Shown here piece by piece: positions 30,267 to 38,471 of a DNA stretch of 64,000 nucleotides (positions within the stretch are counted from its first letter, which is position 1; each line of letters begins with the position of its first letter). The DNA lies in NCBI RefSeq assembly GCF_003641145.1, contig NZ_CP032744.1, forward strand, positions 2,046,001-2,110,000, written 5' to 3'. The translations under genes were made by a program, and so were the position numbers. The notes beneath the pieces are model-generated. The model ran no database searches, had not been told where the DNA came from, and saw only the letters and a program-made list of their open reading frames with translations. The DNA is from Lactiplantibacillus paraplantarum (lineage in GTDB: Bacteria > Bacillota > Bacilli > Lactobacillales > Lactobacillaceae).

Positions 30267-30731
30267 ATGGCTGAAACAGATAAACAACCGGTCGACCGTA
30301 TCGAAACGGCCATGCACGGGACGCCAAAGCTGCATCCCGATGAGCAGCGAAAGTATCTTGGCACGTTTCGTGAACGCGTCGAAGTCGCCATAACTGTTGC
30401 CCAAGTCAAACAGGCTAGTTATGTTGACGCGCTCAACCAAGCATTTGCAGCGCATCCCGATGACCAGCTGTATATTAATGGTAATTTAGAACAGGAACTG
30501 ATTGGGCCGTACATTAAGGCCGCTAGTCAAGCCAATATTAAATTCACCATTAAAACAGACGATATCTACCGAACTGCCGATGACAATTATGCACTGGTAT
30601 TTACCGCTGCAACTGCCATTAACCAAGACGTTATTGACATTGCACAACGTTATCCATCCCAGACATCACCAGCAACACCGAAGGCCGATAAAGCGCCCGG
30701 TTTGCTAGATAAATTCAAAAAGTTACTTTAA
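30267..30731 (+). CDS. DUF1694 (YueI-like) protein
   Basis: 154 aa, acidic, soluble. Matches the YueI family by the pattern HGTPKLHPDEQRKYLGTFRE (~17-36), LYINGNLEQELIGPYIKAA and DIYRTADDNYALVFTA. The predicted fold is ribosomal L7Ae-like, but no function is established. AAAGGATG precedes ATG by ~8 nt. Monocistronic; followed by a very long inverted repeat. Confidence 0.85.
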   Translation: MAETDKQPVDRIETAMHGTPKLHPDEQRKYLGTFRERVEVAITVAQVKQASYVDALNQAFAAHPDDQLYINGNLEQELIGPYIKAASQANIKFTIKTDDIYRTADDNYALVFTAATAINQDVIDIAQRYPSQTSPATPKADKAPGLLDKFKKLL

Positions 30732-30797
30732 ATGTTGTTTATGACACTGAAGAGAACGGAACAAACCTGCATGTGCTAACACGCACCCAAAAGATAC

Positions 30798-30860
30798 AAA
30801 CAAACGACCACTAATTCTTTAATGATAAAATATCATTGAAGAATTAGTGGTCGTTTGTTT
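30798..30860. terminator. Bidirectional terminator or long hairpin, 30-bp arms
   Basis: Arms 30798-30827 and 30831-30860 are complementary over all 30 positions except one G-T pair, with a 3-nt AAA loop. The arms begin AAACAAACGACC. It lies between the convergent YueI-family and SdpI-like genes. The stem is far longer than usual terminators and lacks a long T-run beyond GTTTGTTT. Confidence 0.55.
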
Positions 30861-31011
30861 CTCGTTATTCTTCGTTCCTGAGAAACAAACTGATCTCCCA
30901 ACTTGCCCCTCCGAAATATCGCTAACGTACATGCTATAAAAGTACCGTTCCTTAAATTGATAGAAGAATCGTGCTCAGTTTCGTCCCAGAATATTTTACA
31001 TTTGACCGCGT

Positions 31012-31638
31012 TTAACTATGCACCAAAGTTCCATAAAGACTGGTTATGAACAAAGCTACAACAATAATGCCCATAAGACTGACCGATATCCATGGCGTTG
31101 TGGCGATACTCAGTAGTAACAATATCCCACCACCAACTAGCGTATAGCCTAACCAATAACGAACACGTCGCCAAATCATTGGCCGAATTGCTTGACCACC
31201 TCGATGTAGCTGGGCATACTGGTTTGCACTGATCGTCGGCAAGTAGTTGCCAATGGCCATAAAGATAAACGCAATTAAACTAATGGCAATGCGCCAGATA
31301 TCTAACTGGTGGCCTAACCCATAACTGATCGTCGTTGTATAGATCACGCCTGAAAGCACGGGTACGATCCAAATAATCATCCGTTCAAAGCGCGGTGCTG
31401 GCCCCTTATGGTTCGCATTAAGACGCGTGACTCCCACGCAGATGAGCTGAAACACCATCATCATTACCGGAAATCCAAAGACCACCAGTGATTTGGCGGC
31501 CATTCCATTGGGTTGATTATCTAAATTAAAATGAATCGCCATTTTAGCGGGTAACGCCGTATAGTTCACGATACCATAGCCTATTGGTAATAAAATGACA
31601 ATGTAACTCAGCCACAACTGCAGATTTCTTTTCATCAT
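31012..31638 (-). CDS. SdpI/DUF1648 family membrane protein
   Basis: 208 aa with six predicted membrane helices. The N-terminal DUF1648 box is seen in LPAKMAIHFNLDNQPNGMAAKS (starting ~29), and an SdpI-type second half contains GNYLPTI (~129). SdpI of B. subtilis is an immunity/signal protein against the SdpC toxin that sequesters SdpR. Here the gene sits 2 nt after an ArsR-type regulator, the same pairing, but no toxin gene is in view. ATG at 31638 or the adjacent one at 31635. Confidence 0.82.
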   Translation of the reverse strand: MMKRNLQLWLSYIVILLPIGYGIVNYTALPAKMAIHFNLDNQPNGMAAKSLVVFGFPVMMMVFQLICVGVTRLNANHKGPAPRFERMIIWIVPVLSGVIYTTTISYGLGHQLDIWRIAISLIAFIFMAIGNYLPTISANQYAQLHRGGQAIRPMIWRRVRYWLGYTLVGGGILLLLSIATTPWISVSLMGIIVVALFITSLYGTLVHS

Positions 31639-31640
31639 CC

Positions 31641-31916
31641 TTATTCATCCCCCTGCTTTGGACTGAAACGATACAGCCACGTCAACATTTCCTCGAATAC
31701 GCTAGCGTTTAACTCATAATACAAATAGTTTTTCTCCTTAGTGACGGTGACTAAGCCTGCCTCCTTCAAAAGCTTAAGGTGATAAGAAACCGTTGCGTGG
31801 CTTAGCTTAAAATGTGCCGCAATCTCGCCAGCTGATTGCCGATCTTGACGTAGTTCTTCTAGGATCTGACGTCTGACAGGATCGGCAATTGCTTTGAAAG
31901 TCGTATTCAATGCCAT
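31641..31916 (-). CDS. ArsR/SmtB-family autorepressor (SdpR-like)
   Basis: 91-aa winged helix protein: FKAIADPVRRQILEELRQ (~7-24) and the recognition helix region SHATVSYHLKLLKEAGLV (~39-56). No Cys-rich metal site is present, so it is the metal-independent SdpR class. ATG at 31916 follows GGGAGGC. It should repress itself and the coupled SdpI-like gene. AT-rich repeats of ATTTAGATA/TCTAAATAGA type around the promoter may be its operators. Confidence 0.88.
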   Translation of the reverse strand: MALNTTFKAIADPVRRQILEELRQDRQSAGEIAAHFKLSHATVSYHLKLLKEAGLVTVTKEKNYLYYELNASVFEEMLTWLYRFSPKQGDE

Positions 31917-31959
31917 AGATCGTGCCTCCCAAAAACTATTTCGATATGTTTCTAAATAG

Positions 31960-31988
31960 ATTATAACAGCCCTTGAAAATTCTCACAA
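31960..31988 (-). promoter_or_regulatory. Promoter (and likely operator) of the SdpR/SdpI-like pair
   Basis: -35 TTGTGA (31988-31983) and -10 TATAAT (31965-31960), 17-nt spacing. Related AT-rich motifs TCTAAATAGA (31951-31960) and TATTTAGATA (31992-32001) flank the core promoter, consistent with ArsR-type operator half sites. Confidence 0.6.
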
Positions 31989-32037
31989 GAAGTATTTAGA
32001 TAAAGCTCGAAATAGATATATTCTAACCAGTTCGTAT

Positions 32038-32094
32038 GAAGATTGAGAATCAAAAAAGCCGGTCAAGAGACCAGCTTTTTAATTCTCAATCTTC
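32038..32094 (-). terminator. gshF terminator overlapping the stop codon
   Basis: The core hairpin AAAAAGC-CGGTC/GACC-AGCTTTTT (about 32053-32080) is enclosed by a second 13-nt complementary pair, GAAGATTGAGAAT with ATTCTCAATCTTC. The right outer arm includes the last codons and stop of gshF. Minus-strand T6 follows the core. Confidence 0.8.
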
Positions 32095-34341
32095 ATTTCC
32101 AAACAACGCATCCAACAACTGCCCCGCCACTGGTTGGGCAGTGCCAAACATTGGGAACAAGTGCGGATACAAGTACGGTGCCGCATGAATACCTAAGTAT
32201 ACTGCCATTTCAGGATGCTCCGGCACTAGTTCTGCGTAAAGATTAGGAATCATCACGTCGACCCCGGCTATCGATAGATGTAAATCCGCCACCAGTTTTT
32301 CAACTGCTTGTACATAGGACTGATGCATGTCATCGGTCGCATCCAGCACATCAGCACCATTACCAAAGGTGGCATCTTCTCGTAATAAGATCTGCGTGCC
32401 ACGACTGACGACTGAATCTAATGTCAGATGATACGAGTCCAAGCGATAACGCTCGACTGTCCCTAACTGTAGCGCTGATTGGGGCCACTTAAAGGCAGTT
32501 CCCCGCAATGCGCGACCATTCTTACGATCTAATAAAGTCTTGACCGTTGAACGCCCATCGCCAACAATATTAGCGGGAATTCGTTCAACAATCGCTTGTA
32601 CCCGACCATCAATAACCAGAAAACGGTAACTTGATGCAACCACCACTTCTTCTGCCATCACCGCGGGAGTTTGCTCAAATAACTGCCGGACAACCTGTTC
32701 AAATAATTCTCGTTCTGGCATTATCCGAAAAACGGCCACTTTATGCGACTCATCCGCCGCCTTTAATACAATCCCACCCGCTTGAACATACCGATCATAA
32801 TCAGCAATCAATTGATTCGCCGTATGATATGTTTGCGAAGCTGGTACCTGAACGCCATGCTCAGCTAAGACTTGTTTGGCGGCTGCCTTATTAGTCAATA
32901 CGGTCGTTAGCGCCTGTGGATTTAAATCTGTCCCACTACCGTTGACCACTAGCTGCGAACGCCCTAACTTGGTTAATCTTAAAATGTTAGCGGGCGCGTC
33001 AACAACGTCTACCCGCACACCACGCGTCAGTGCTTGCTGGACTAATTGCTGACTCGATAAATCTAACGTGGTAAAACCAGCAAGTTCAAAGGGCCGTTCA
33101 TTGATAGCATTCTGGTAACGCGTAGCCTGTTTGAGTGCCCATGCCAACGGATCAGCTTGCATGGCGATTTGTGCGCTCAACGTCGTCTTGGGGTCTGTGA
33201 CCCGCTTCTTCAACTGTTTGAGTAAGACCGCATCTTCATTCGGTAAGTTATAAGCCTTAACAAAATCAGCAAGTGCCTCTAAGACTTGGGCCGCTGGTAC
33301 GGCTTGAGCACTAGCCGTTGTCGGATTTTCAGCCAATACTTGTTGGGTCAACTGCTCAGCTTGTACGTTGACCTGTGGCACCATCTTGACTGGAAGTGCC
33401 GGCATCATCACAAAGTAACTCGCTAGCAAACGAAGGAATGCCACCGCGTTAGCATCCACTCCAACTGGGCTAGTCGGGTCGAGATCTAATCCCCGGTATT
33501 CGAGATAATAAACGCCTTGACGGGTCATCGTGGCTAACTGACCGTTGCTCCGGAAACGAACTGGCCCATCAAAGTCGCTGACTGATAAGAGCTGTTTATC
33601 GCGCACTGCCGCAGTTAACTTAGCTACATAACGATCAATCGATGTGTAATCGCCTGTCACTTGACTGTAACGACCATCGGGATGTTGAACACTGCTACGC
33701 TGATGCCGACTAGTCGTATCAGTAACGGCGAGGGATGGCGAGGCGCCAAACAAATACTGAATCAGCCAATTCATTCGAACCAATCCTTGAGCAACTTTTA
33801 GATAGACTGCATTGCGAAAATCGACGTAACTGTGATACTGCTGATGAAACGTTTCGGTGTATAACCGAGTAAATAAAGTTTCATTCAAGCTGAGGTTCAC
33901 ATGACTTCCAGTAGTCATTAACTTCTGTATATCATACTTACGTGCTAAATCCCGGCGACGTTGATAGCCGACCTGATCAACATCAGCTAATGGGATTGTT
34001 GCCAAATCAGTCGGCAATACTGGCGTACTCGATAATGGCCATAATTGCTCTCCCTCACCGAGCGTTCGGCGTGCCGCTGTATTCAACCCATTCAGATAAG
34101 CCATTAATGCTGGAATATCACGACGAACCGGCGTACTAAATTTTAAAGCACTCGCTGAAAAGCCAGGGCGCAGTTGCTGATTTTGTTGTGCTGAGCCCAA
34201 CGCGTGAGGATGACGTGTTGCGGCTAAGCAGCCATGACTGTCCACCCGGTGCATGGTCACCTCGAGTCCTAAATTAGCCTGATGAACGAGTGGGACTAAC
34301 TGATACTGTACAATTGCCTTACCAACGGCATCTAATTCCAT
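32086..34341 (-). CDS. gshF: Bifunctional glutamate-cysteine ligase / glutathione synthetase
   Basis: About 751 aa, one polypeptide making glutathione. The N-terminal ~440 residues are a GshA-like glutamate-cysteine ligase (VTMHRVDSHGCLAATRHPHA, EYRGLDLDPTSPVG). The C-terminal part is an ATP-grasp domain (GGIVLKAADESHKVAVFR, LLREDATFGNGAD, IAGVDVMIPNLYAEL). This fusion is known from streptococci, Listeria and some lactobacilli. The frame includes a TTG at 34350, but the ATG at 34341 is placed 9 nt after AAAGGA. Single-gene unit, divergent from rarA. Confidence 0.94.
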   Translation of the reverse strand: MELDAVGKAIVQYQLVPLVHQANLGLEVTMHRVDSHGCLAATRHPHALGSAQQNQQLRPGFSASALKFSTPVRRDIPALMAYLNGLNTAARRTLGEGEQLWPLSSTPVLPTDLATIPLADVDQVGYQRRRDLARKYDIQKLMTTGSHVNLSLNETLFTRLYTETFHQQYHSYVDFRNAVYLKVAQGLVRMNWLIQYLFGASPSLAVTDTTSRHQRSSVQHPDGRYSQVTGDYTSIDRYVAKLTAAVRDKQLLSVSDFDGPVRFRSNGQLATMTRQGVYYLEYRGLDLDPTSPVGVDANAVAFLRLLASYFVMMPALPVKMVPQVNVQAEQLTQQVLAENPTTASAQAVPAAQVLEALADFVKAYNLPNEDAVLLKQLKKRVTDPKTTLSAQIAMQADPLAWALKQATRYQNAINERPFELAGFTTLDLSSQQLVQQALTRGVRVDVVDAPANILRLTKLGRSQLVVNGSGTDLNPQALTTVLTNKAAAKQVLAEHGVQVPASQTYHTANQLIADYDRYVQAGGIVLKAADESHKVAVFRIMPERELFEQVVRQLFEQTPAVMAEEVVVASSYRFLVIDGRVQAIVERIPANIVGDGRSTVKTLLDRKNGRALRGTAFKWPQSALQLGTVERYRLDSYHLTLDSVVSRGTQILLREDATFGNGADVLDATDDMHQSYVQAVEKLVADLHLSIAGVDVMIPNLYAELVPEHPEMAVYLGIHAAPYLYPHLFPMFGTAQPVAGQLLDALFGNED

Positions 34342-34399
34342 AATGATCAATCCTTTGTAATTATTTTGACTGCTAAACTGATTATTCGGTGTCCTTCAT

Positions 34400-34414
34400 T
34401 GTAAATGCTATAAT
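34400..34414 (+). promoter_or_regulatory. rarA promoter (extended -10)
   Basis: TGCTATAAT (34406-34414) gives an extended -10 element about 37 nt before the rarA start; no good -35 is seen at 17 nt. Confidence 0.5.
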
Positions 34415-34450
34415 AGTTGGGACTAGTTTTGCAAGGAGGGATTTCAAACG

Positions 34451-35731
34451 ATGCAACAACCTTTAGCTTATCGGATGCGGCCAAAAACATTGGAAGACGT
34501 TGTTGGCCAGCAGCAACTGGTTGGTCCGGGCAAGATCATCGCACGAATGGTCAAGGCCAAACGTCTATCATCAATGATTTTATATGGGCCACCGGGTACT
34601 GGCAAGACCAGCATTGCCAGTGCCATCGCTGGTTCGACCAAATACGCTTTTCGCATGTTGAATGCCGCCACTGATAGCAAAAAGCAGCTTCAAATCGTCG
34701 CTGAAGAAGCCAAAATGAGTGGGACGGTTATTCTGTTACTGGATGAAATCCACCGGTTGGATAAAACCAAACAGGATTTTCTATTACCCCACCTAGAGAG
34801 TGGCCGCATCATTTTAATTGGTGCCACCACCGAAAACCCATATATTAGTATTAACCCAGCCATCAGGAGCAGAACTCAGATCTTTCAAGTCTTTCCACTA
34901 ACAGCTGAGGATATTCAGCACGCTGTTGAACGGGCCCTTGCTGATGAAACAAACGGTCTTGGTCGTTACCGAGTTGACTTAGCGCCCGCCGCCTTGCACC
35001 ATCTTTGCACGGCAACTAATGGCGATTTACGAAGTGCCCTCAATGGTTTAGAGTTGGCTGTACTGTCATCAACCCCCGCCGACGATGGCACCATCACCAT
35101 TTCACAACAAACGATTGAAGAATGTTTGCAGAAAAAGGCCCTGTCTGCCGACAAAGATGGCGATGCCCATTATGACGTGATTTCGGCATTTCAAAAGTCC
35201 ATTCGTGGTTCCGATGCCAACGCCGCTCTGCACTATTTGGCACGATTAGTCGAAGCTGGCGATTTAAAGAGTATTATGCGTCGACTGATGGTGATTGCTT
35301 ATGAAGATATCGGCTTAGCAAACCCAGCAGCTTGTGCCCACACGGTTGCCGCTGTTCAGGCCGCCGATCAACTTGGCTTTCCAGAAGCACGAATTCCGTT
35401 AGCTGATGCCGTGATTGAATTAGCCTTGTCACCAAAGTCAGATTCAGGAATCAGTGCCGTTGATGCCGCCCTCACAACGGTTCGTAACGGGCATTTCGGT
35501 GACATTCCAGCCGATTTAAAAGACGCCCATTATCAGGGCGCTGCCAAACTCGGGCACGGTGTCGGCTATGATTTTCCGCACGACCATCCGGGCGACTGGG
35601 TTGCTCAACAATATTTACCAGATGCCATCAAATCGGCCAAGTATTATGAGCCCAAAACAAATGGGCGCTACGAAACGGCGCTTGCTCAACAATACGAAAA
35701 ATTATTAAAAGCAAATGCGCGAAACCGTTAA
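34451..35731 (+). CDS. rarA: Replication-associated recombination ATPase RarA (MgsA/YrvN)
   Basis: 426-aa AAA+ ATPase of the clamp-loader type acting at stalled replication forks. Walker A GPPGTGKTS (~47-55), Walker B LLLDEIHRLD (~98-107), sensor 1 GATTENP, then the MgsA C-terminal tetramerisation domain (SIMRRLMVIAYEDIGLANP, LKDAHYQGAAKLGHG). GCAAGGAGGG precedes ATG at 34451. Placement beside a 6S RNA-like gene is common in Firmicutes. Confidence 0.95.
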   Translation: MQQPLAYRMRPKTLEDVVGQQQLVGPGKIIARMVKAKRLSSMILYGPPGTGKTSIASAIAGSTKYAFRMLNAATDSKKQLQIVAEEAKMSGTVILLLDEIHRLDKTKQDFLLPHLESGRIILIGATTENPYISINPAIRSRTQIFQVFPLTAEDIQHAVERALADETNGLGRYRVDLAPAALHHLCTATNGDLRSALNGLELAVLSSTPADDGTITISQQTIEECLQKKALSADKDGDAHYDVISAFQKSIRGSDANAALHYLARLVEAGDLKSIMRRLMVIAYEDIGLANPAACAHTVAAVQAADQLGFPEARIPLADAVIELALSPKSDSGISAVDAALTTVRNGHFGDIPADLKDAHYQGAAKLGHGVGYDFPHDHPGDWVAQQYLPDAIKSAKYYEPKTNGRYETALAQQYEKLLKANARNR

Positions 35732-35754
35732 CAACACCTCGGTTGTGCTTATAA

Positions 35755-35783
35755 TTGCAACTTTTATTTTTATATGCTAGACT
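35755..35783 (+). promoter_or_regulatory. Promoter of the 6S RNA-like transcript
   Basis: -35 TTGCAA (35755-35760) and -10 TAGACT (35778-35783), spacing 17, about 25 nt after the rarA stop. Predicted start is near 35790. Confidence 0.5.
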
Positions 35784-35789
35784 AAGAGT

Positions 35790-36022
35790 CGAAATTACTA
35801 AGGTGTGCGCATTGCTCTAAACAAAGTGTTGCCGAACAATTAATACTACTTTGGGATGTCCGTTAGCTAATTCCATAACATGCCTTATCCTTTGGTAGTT
35901 AGCGAATTAGTCAGAACGTCCCACCTGCCTTAAAGCGGGTCAATACTGAAGGGCGATTAACGGCACCACTAGTTTTTCCGGAAGTTTACTTCCGTTGGTC
36001 AGGACTTGTTCCTGGCCTTTTT
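35790..36022 (+). ncRNA. ssrS: Probable 6S RNA
   Basis: A ~230-nt non-coding transcript unit between promoter and terminator, immediately downstream of rarA. It folds as a long rod: a closing region pairs GTGTTGCCG..TTAAT with ATTAACGGCAC, and the central part pairs GGGATGT with ACGTCCC and CTAATTC with GAATTAG around a large single-stranded bubble. An open-complex-like central bubble plus the rarA neighbourhood are the hallmarks of 6S RNA, which binds sigma-A RNA polymerase. Sequence identity to known 6S was not tested. The mature ends are approximate. Confidence 0.62.
35997..36022 (+). terminator. Terminator of the 6S RNA-like transcript
   Basis: GGTCAGGA/TCCTGGCC stem (one G-T pair), 4-nt loop, T6. 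A second small hairpin GGAAG/CTTCC lies just before it. Confidence 0.85.
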
Positions 36023-36281
36023 TGTTGCGTGAAATTACCGCCAACCAACAGCCACAGTTTGTTGGATCCGTTAATGAGTCATTATTTGAAGGTGCCCAAC
36101 GGTTGGTTCACGATCTATCAACAGGCGTACATCTTAAGCTATACTAACTAGGCAAGCTTACGCTGAATTTAGCGCATTTAAAGTCTCCGTACTAGTTGTT
36201 AATATTATTGCTGGCATTGAATTTGTCTTCTCTTCCAGAATCGACTAAAATAATACCAACATCACCTTTTGGAGGTTTATT

Positions 36282-36566
36282 TTGATTACACTACTGCTTG
36301 TCGTTTACACACTCATTGCGGGATGGCTCAGTTACTACCTACTGACCCACCAATCGCGACCGTTTCTCTTTTTTGATCCCAACAAAGCGCCCACCATCAA
36401 ACATGTGGCTCGTTATGGCGGCGGTTTAATGTTACTAGTCACCATTGCTTGTCTCGTGACCATCTTTATCCAAGCAACAATGCTAATTGCCATCGTGTTA
36501 GCAAGTGGCTCGCTCATCATGATGGCAATTGCACTAATTTTAGTGAGTTTTATGCAAATCTCATAG
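36282..36566 (+). CDS. Small hypothetical membrane protein
   Basis: 94 aa, not recognised. Three hydrophobic segments: ~1-21, ~50-67 and ~70-91, with a short polar loop (THQSRPFLFFDPNKAPTIKH) between the first two. Start is TTG at 36282, placed 7 nt after GGAGG, which is what makes this small frame convincing. It precedes uspA by 64 nt on the same strand; a separate promoter for uspA is likely. No function can be proposed. Confidence 0.7.
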   Translation: MITLLLVVYTLIAGWLSYYLLTHQSRPFLFFDPNKAPTIKHVARYGGGLMLLVTIACLVTIFIQATMLIAIVLASGSLIMMAIALILVSFMQIS

Positions 36567-36583
36567 AAAACGCTTTTTATTTA

Positions 36584-36613
36584 TTGCGAAAACCTTTACA
36601 ATATAGTTATAAA
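36584..36613 (+). promoter_or_regulatory. Putative uspA promoter
   Basis: -35 TTGCGA (36584-36589) and -10 TATAAA (36608-36613), 18-nt spacing, 17 nt upstream of the start codon; the leader would be very short. Confidence 0.4.
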
Positions 36614-36629
36614 GTAATGAGGGGTGAGA

Positions 36630-37115
36630 ATGATGTTACAACAATACCAACACATTTTAGTTCCTGTTGATGGTTCTTATGAAGCAGAATTAGCATTTAA
36701 AAAGGCGGTTGCCGTCGCGAAACGGAACGGCCCTAACGCCTCAGTTCACATGGTCCACGTGGTTGATACCCGTGCTTTCCAAAACATTTCTAGTTTTGAT
36801 ACGACGATGGTCGAACAAGTGACGGATACTGCTCAAAAGACGCTAGATAAATACGTTGCCGAAGCTAAAGCGGACGGCTTAGATAACGTTGATTACTCCA
36901 TCGAATATGGGGCACCAAAGACGATTATCGCTCGTGACGTTCCTAAGGACATGGGGACTGACTTAATTATGATTGGGGCTACTGGCCTCAACGCAGTCGA
37001 ACGTCTGTTGATTGGTTCGGTCACTGAATACGTCACTCGAATGGCTGTTTGCGACGTGCTGGTTGTCCGGACTGACTTAGAGAATAAGCCAGCACCTAAA
37101 CCAAAGAAAAAGTAA
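36630..37115 (+). CDS. Universal stress protein UspA family
   Basis: About 162 aa, alpha/beta nucleotide-binding fold. Family start HILVPVDGSYEAELAFKKAV and the ATP-binding signature GATGLNAVERLLIGSVTEYV (~122-141; G-2x-G-9x-G-S type) are intact, so an ATP-binding member is expected. Role is general stress; the particular stress is unknown. Start is one of two adjacent ATGs (36630/36633) after GAGGGG; a GTG at 36624 lies within the ribosome site region. A Lys/Pro-rich tail ends the protein. Confidence 0.92.
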   Translation: MMLQQYQHILVPVDGSYEAELAFKKAVAVAKRNGPNASVHMVHVVDTRAFQNISSFDTTMVEQVTDTAQKTLDKYVAEAKADGLDNVDYSIEYGAPKTIIARDVPKDMGTDLIMIGATGLNAVERLLIGSVTEYVTRMAVCDVLVVRTDLENKPAPKPKKK

Positions 37116-37136
37116 TATTTTAATGCACTGACTACC

Positions 37137-37185
37137 AAAGTCGAGCCAATGAAGTTATGAAACTTCATTGGCTCGACTTTTTATA
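37137..37185 (+). terminator. uspA terminator, 20-bp perfect stem
   Basis: Arms 37137-37156 and 37161-37180 are perfectly complementary over 20 nt with a 4-nt ATGA loop and T5 after. The stem starts AAAGTCGAGCCAATG. Symmetry allows bidirectional use, as the next gene is convergent. Confidence 0.9.
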
Positions 37186-37233
37186 TTGTTCTCTAGTATT
37201 GCTTATTTAACCAGCCTAGTCAGTACTGGCTCA

Positions 37234-38355
37234 TTATTCCAAAATGACACGGTAGAGTTTCTGACCAAGATCATTCAAAGCCGTCGTTTGTGCTTCACGT
37301 TCCCCATCAGCAGCCATCACAGTCATGATAAAGGTGCCTTGCCGATTTTTGACAATGGCCGCATCATTTTGAACACCATACGCTTGATAATCTCCAGTCT
37401 TATTGTAAATCGTTGCCCGTTTTGGCAAATTTTTGACTAACTTGCTGTGATCAGTATTAGCCTTTAAAATCGTTAACATGGCTTGATCAACCCTTTTAGA
37501 AATCAACCGATAGTTAGCCAGCCGTTGCAGTATCGTTGCGACATCCCGAACTGAAGTATAGTTATCACGACCCGCTTTTAGTGCCGCGGTGTCCATTAAT
37601 CGACGTGCCATTGTGGTATCTTTTAAGTCCAATTGAGCAACTTCACTGTTGATTGCAGACACACCGCCCACTCGATCCAACATAATATTAGCAGCGGTAT
37701 TATCGCTGTCCGTAATCATCCGCTTAGCGATCTCCGCGTAAGTCAGCTGACTACCAGCAGGTAAAGTATGTAACGTTCCCGTACCACCGACCTTATCTTC
37801 AGCACGTAATGTGTACCGATTCTGCATTTGCCAATTGTTTTGATGAACTTGATCATAGGCTGTCACTAAAATAAATAATGTAATTAAACTCCCAGCGCGC
37901 TGTGCGCCATTATTAACGATTACAGTCTGACTGCCCGTCAACGGCATGACTGCTATCGAAGTTCGCCCGGCCACGTCTTGCATTGTTTGCTCAACAAGCT
38001 CGGAGACCGTCTTAGTTGGAAACGTCGCCAGCGGCTTCCCAGTCGCCACAGGTTGCGCTGTAGACGTGGTCCCACTGGCCGCCGACTTAGCAGTGGTTGG
38101 CGCCATGGACGACCAGAATAGCTGACCAATGATATAGCCACCACCAATTAGCAGTAACAGTGCAACTAGCCCACTAAGCAACCACTGCTGATTAAATCGG
38201 GTTGAGAATATGGCTAGTCGTGATTGTGATTGTCGCCGTTGCACGCGACTTGGTTGGATTGCAGCACGCTTAGTCAACACGTCTAAGCGTTGACCACATT
38301 CCAAACAAAATTGGACGTTCGGTGCATTCTGATAACCACAATTTTGACAACTCAT
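37234..38355 (-). CDS. Zinc-ribbon, membrane-anchored class A beta-lactamase-fold protein
   Basis: 373 aa. An N-terminal zinc ribbon (CQNC at 3-6, CLEC at 17-20) is cytoplasmic, followed by a membrane helix (~59-80), a Ser/Thr/Ala-rich linker, and an extracytoplasmic serine-hydrolase domain (~125-373). SDN (217-219) and KTG (319-321) motifs of class A enzymes are present. The nucleophile motif reads S156-L-I-T159 instead of SxxK: the codon at 37881-37879 is ACA. Loss of that lysine should abolish normal acyl-enzyme chemistry. It may be a wall-binding or sensing protein; resistance is not implied. Confidence 0.82.
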   Translation of the reverse strand: MSCQNCGYQNAPNVQFCLECGQRLDVLTKRAAIQPSRVQRRQSQSRLAIFSTRFNQQWLLSGLVALLLLIGGGYIIGQLFWSSMAPTTAKSAASGTTSTAQPVATGKPLATFPTKTVSELVEQTMQDVAGRTSIAVMPLTGSQTVIVNNGAQRAGSLITLFILVTAYDQVHQNNWQMQNRYTLRAEDKVGGTGTLHTLPAGSQLTYAEIAKRMITDSDNTAANIMLDRVGGVSAINSEVAQLDLKDTTMARRLMDTAALKAGRDNYTSVRDVATILQRLANYRLISKRVDQAMLTILKANTDHSKLVKNLPKRATIYNKTGDYQAYGVQNDAAIVKNRQGTFIMTVMAADGEREAQTTALNDLGQKLYRVILE

Positions 38356-38471
38356 CTTAACATTCCCCCCAGTAATAAAAATGGGCCAGTCAGCAGCGTG
38401 CCGTGCTCAATCAGGTTGAGAACACCCAAATCAAGCGCGGCCACTCACCGCTAACTGTCCCACTGCACAAT

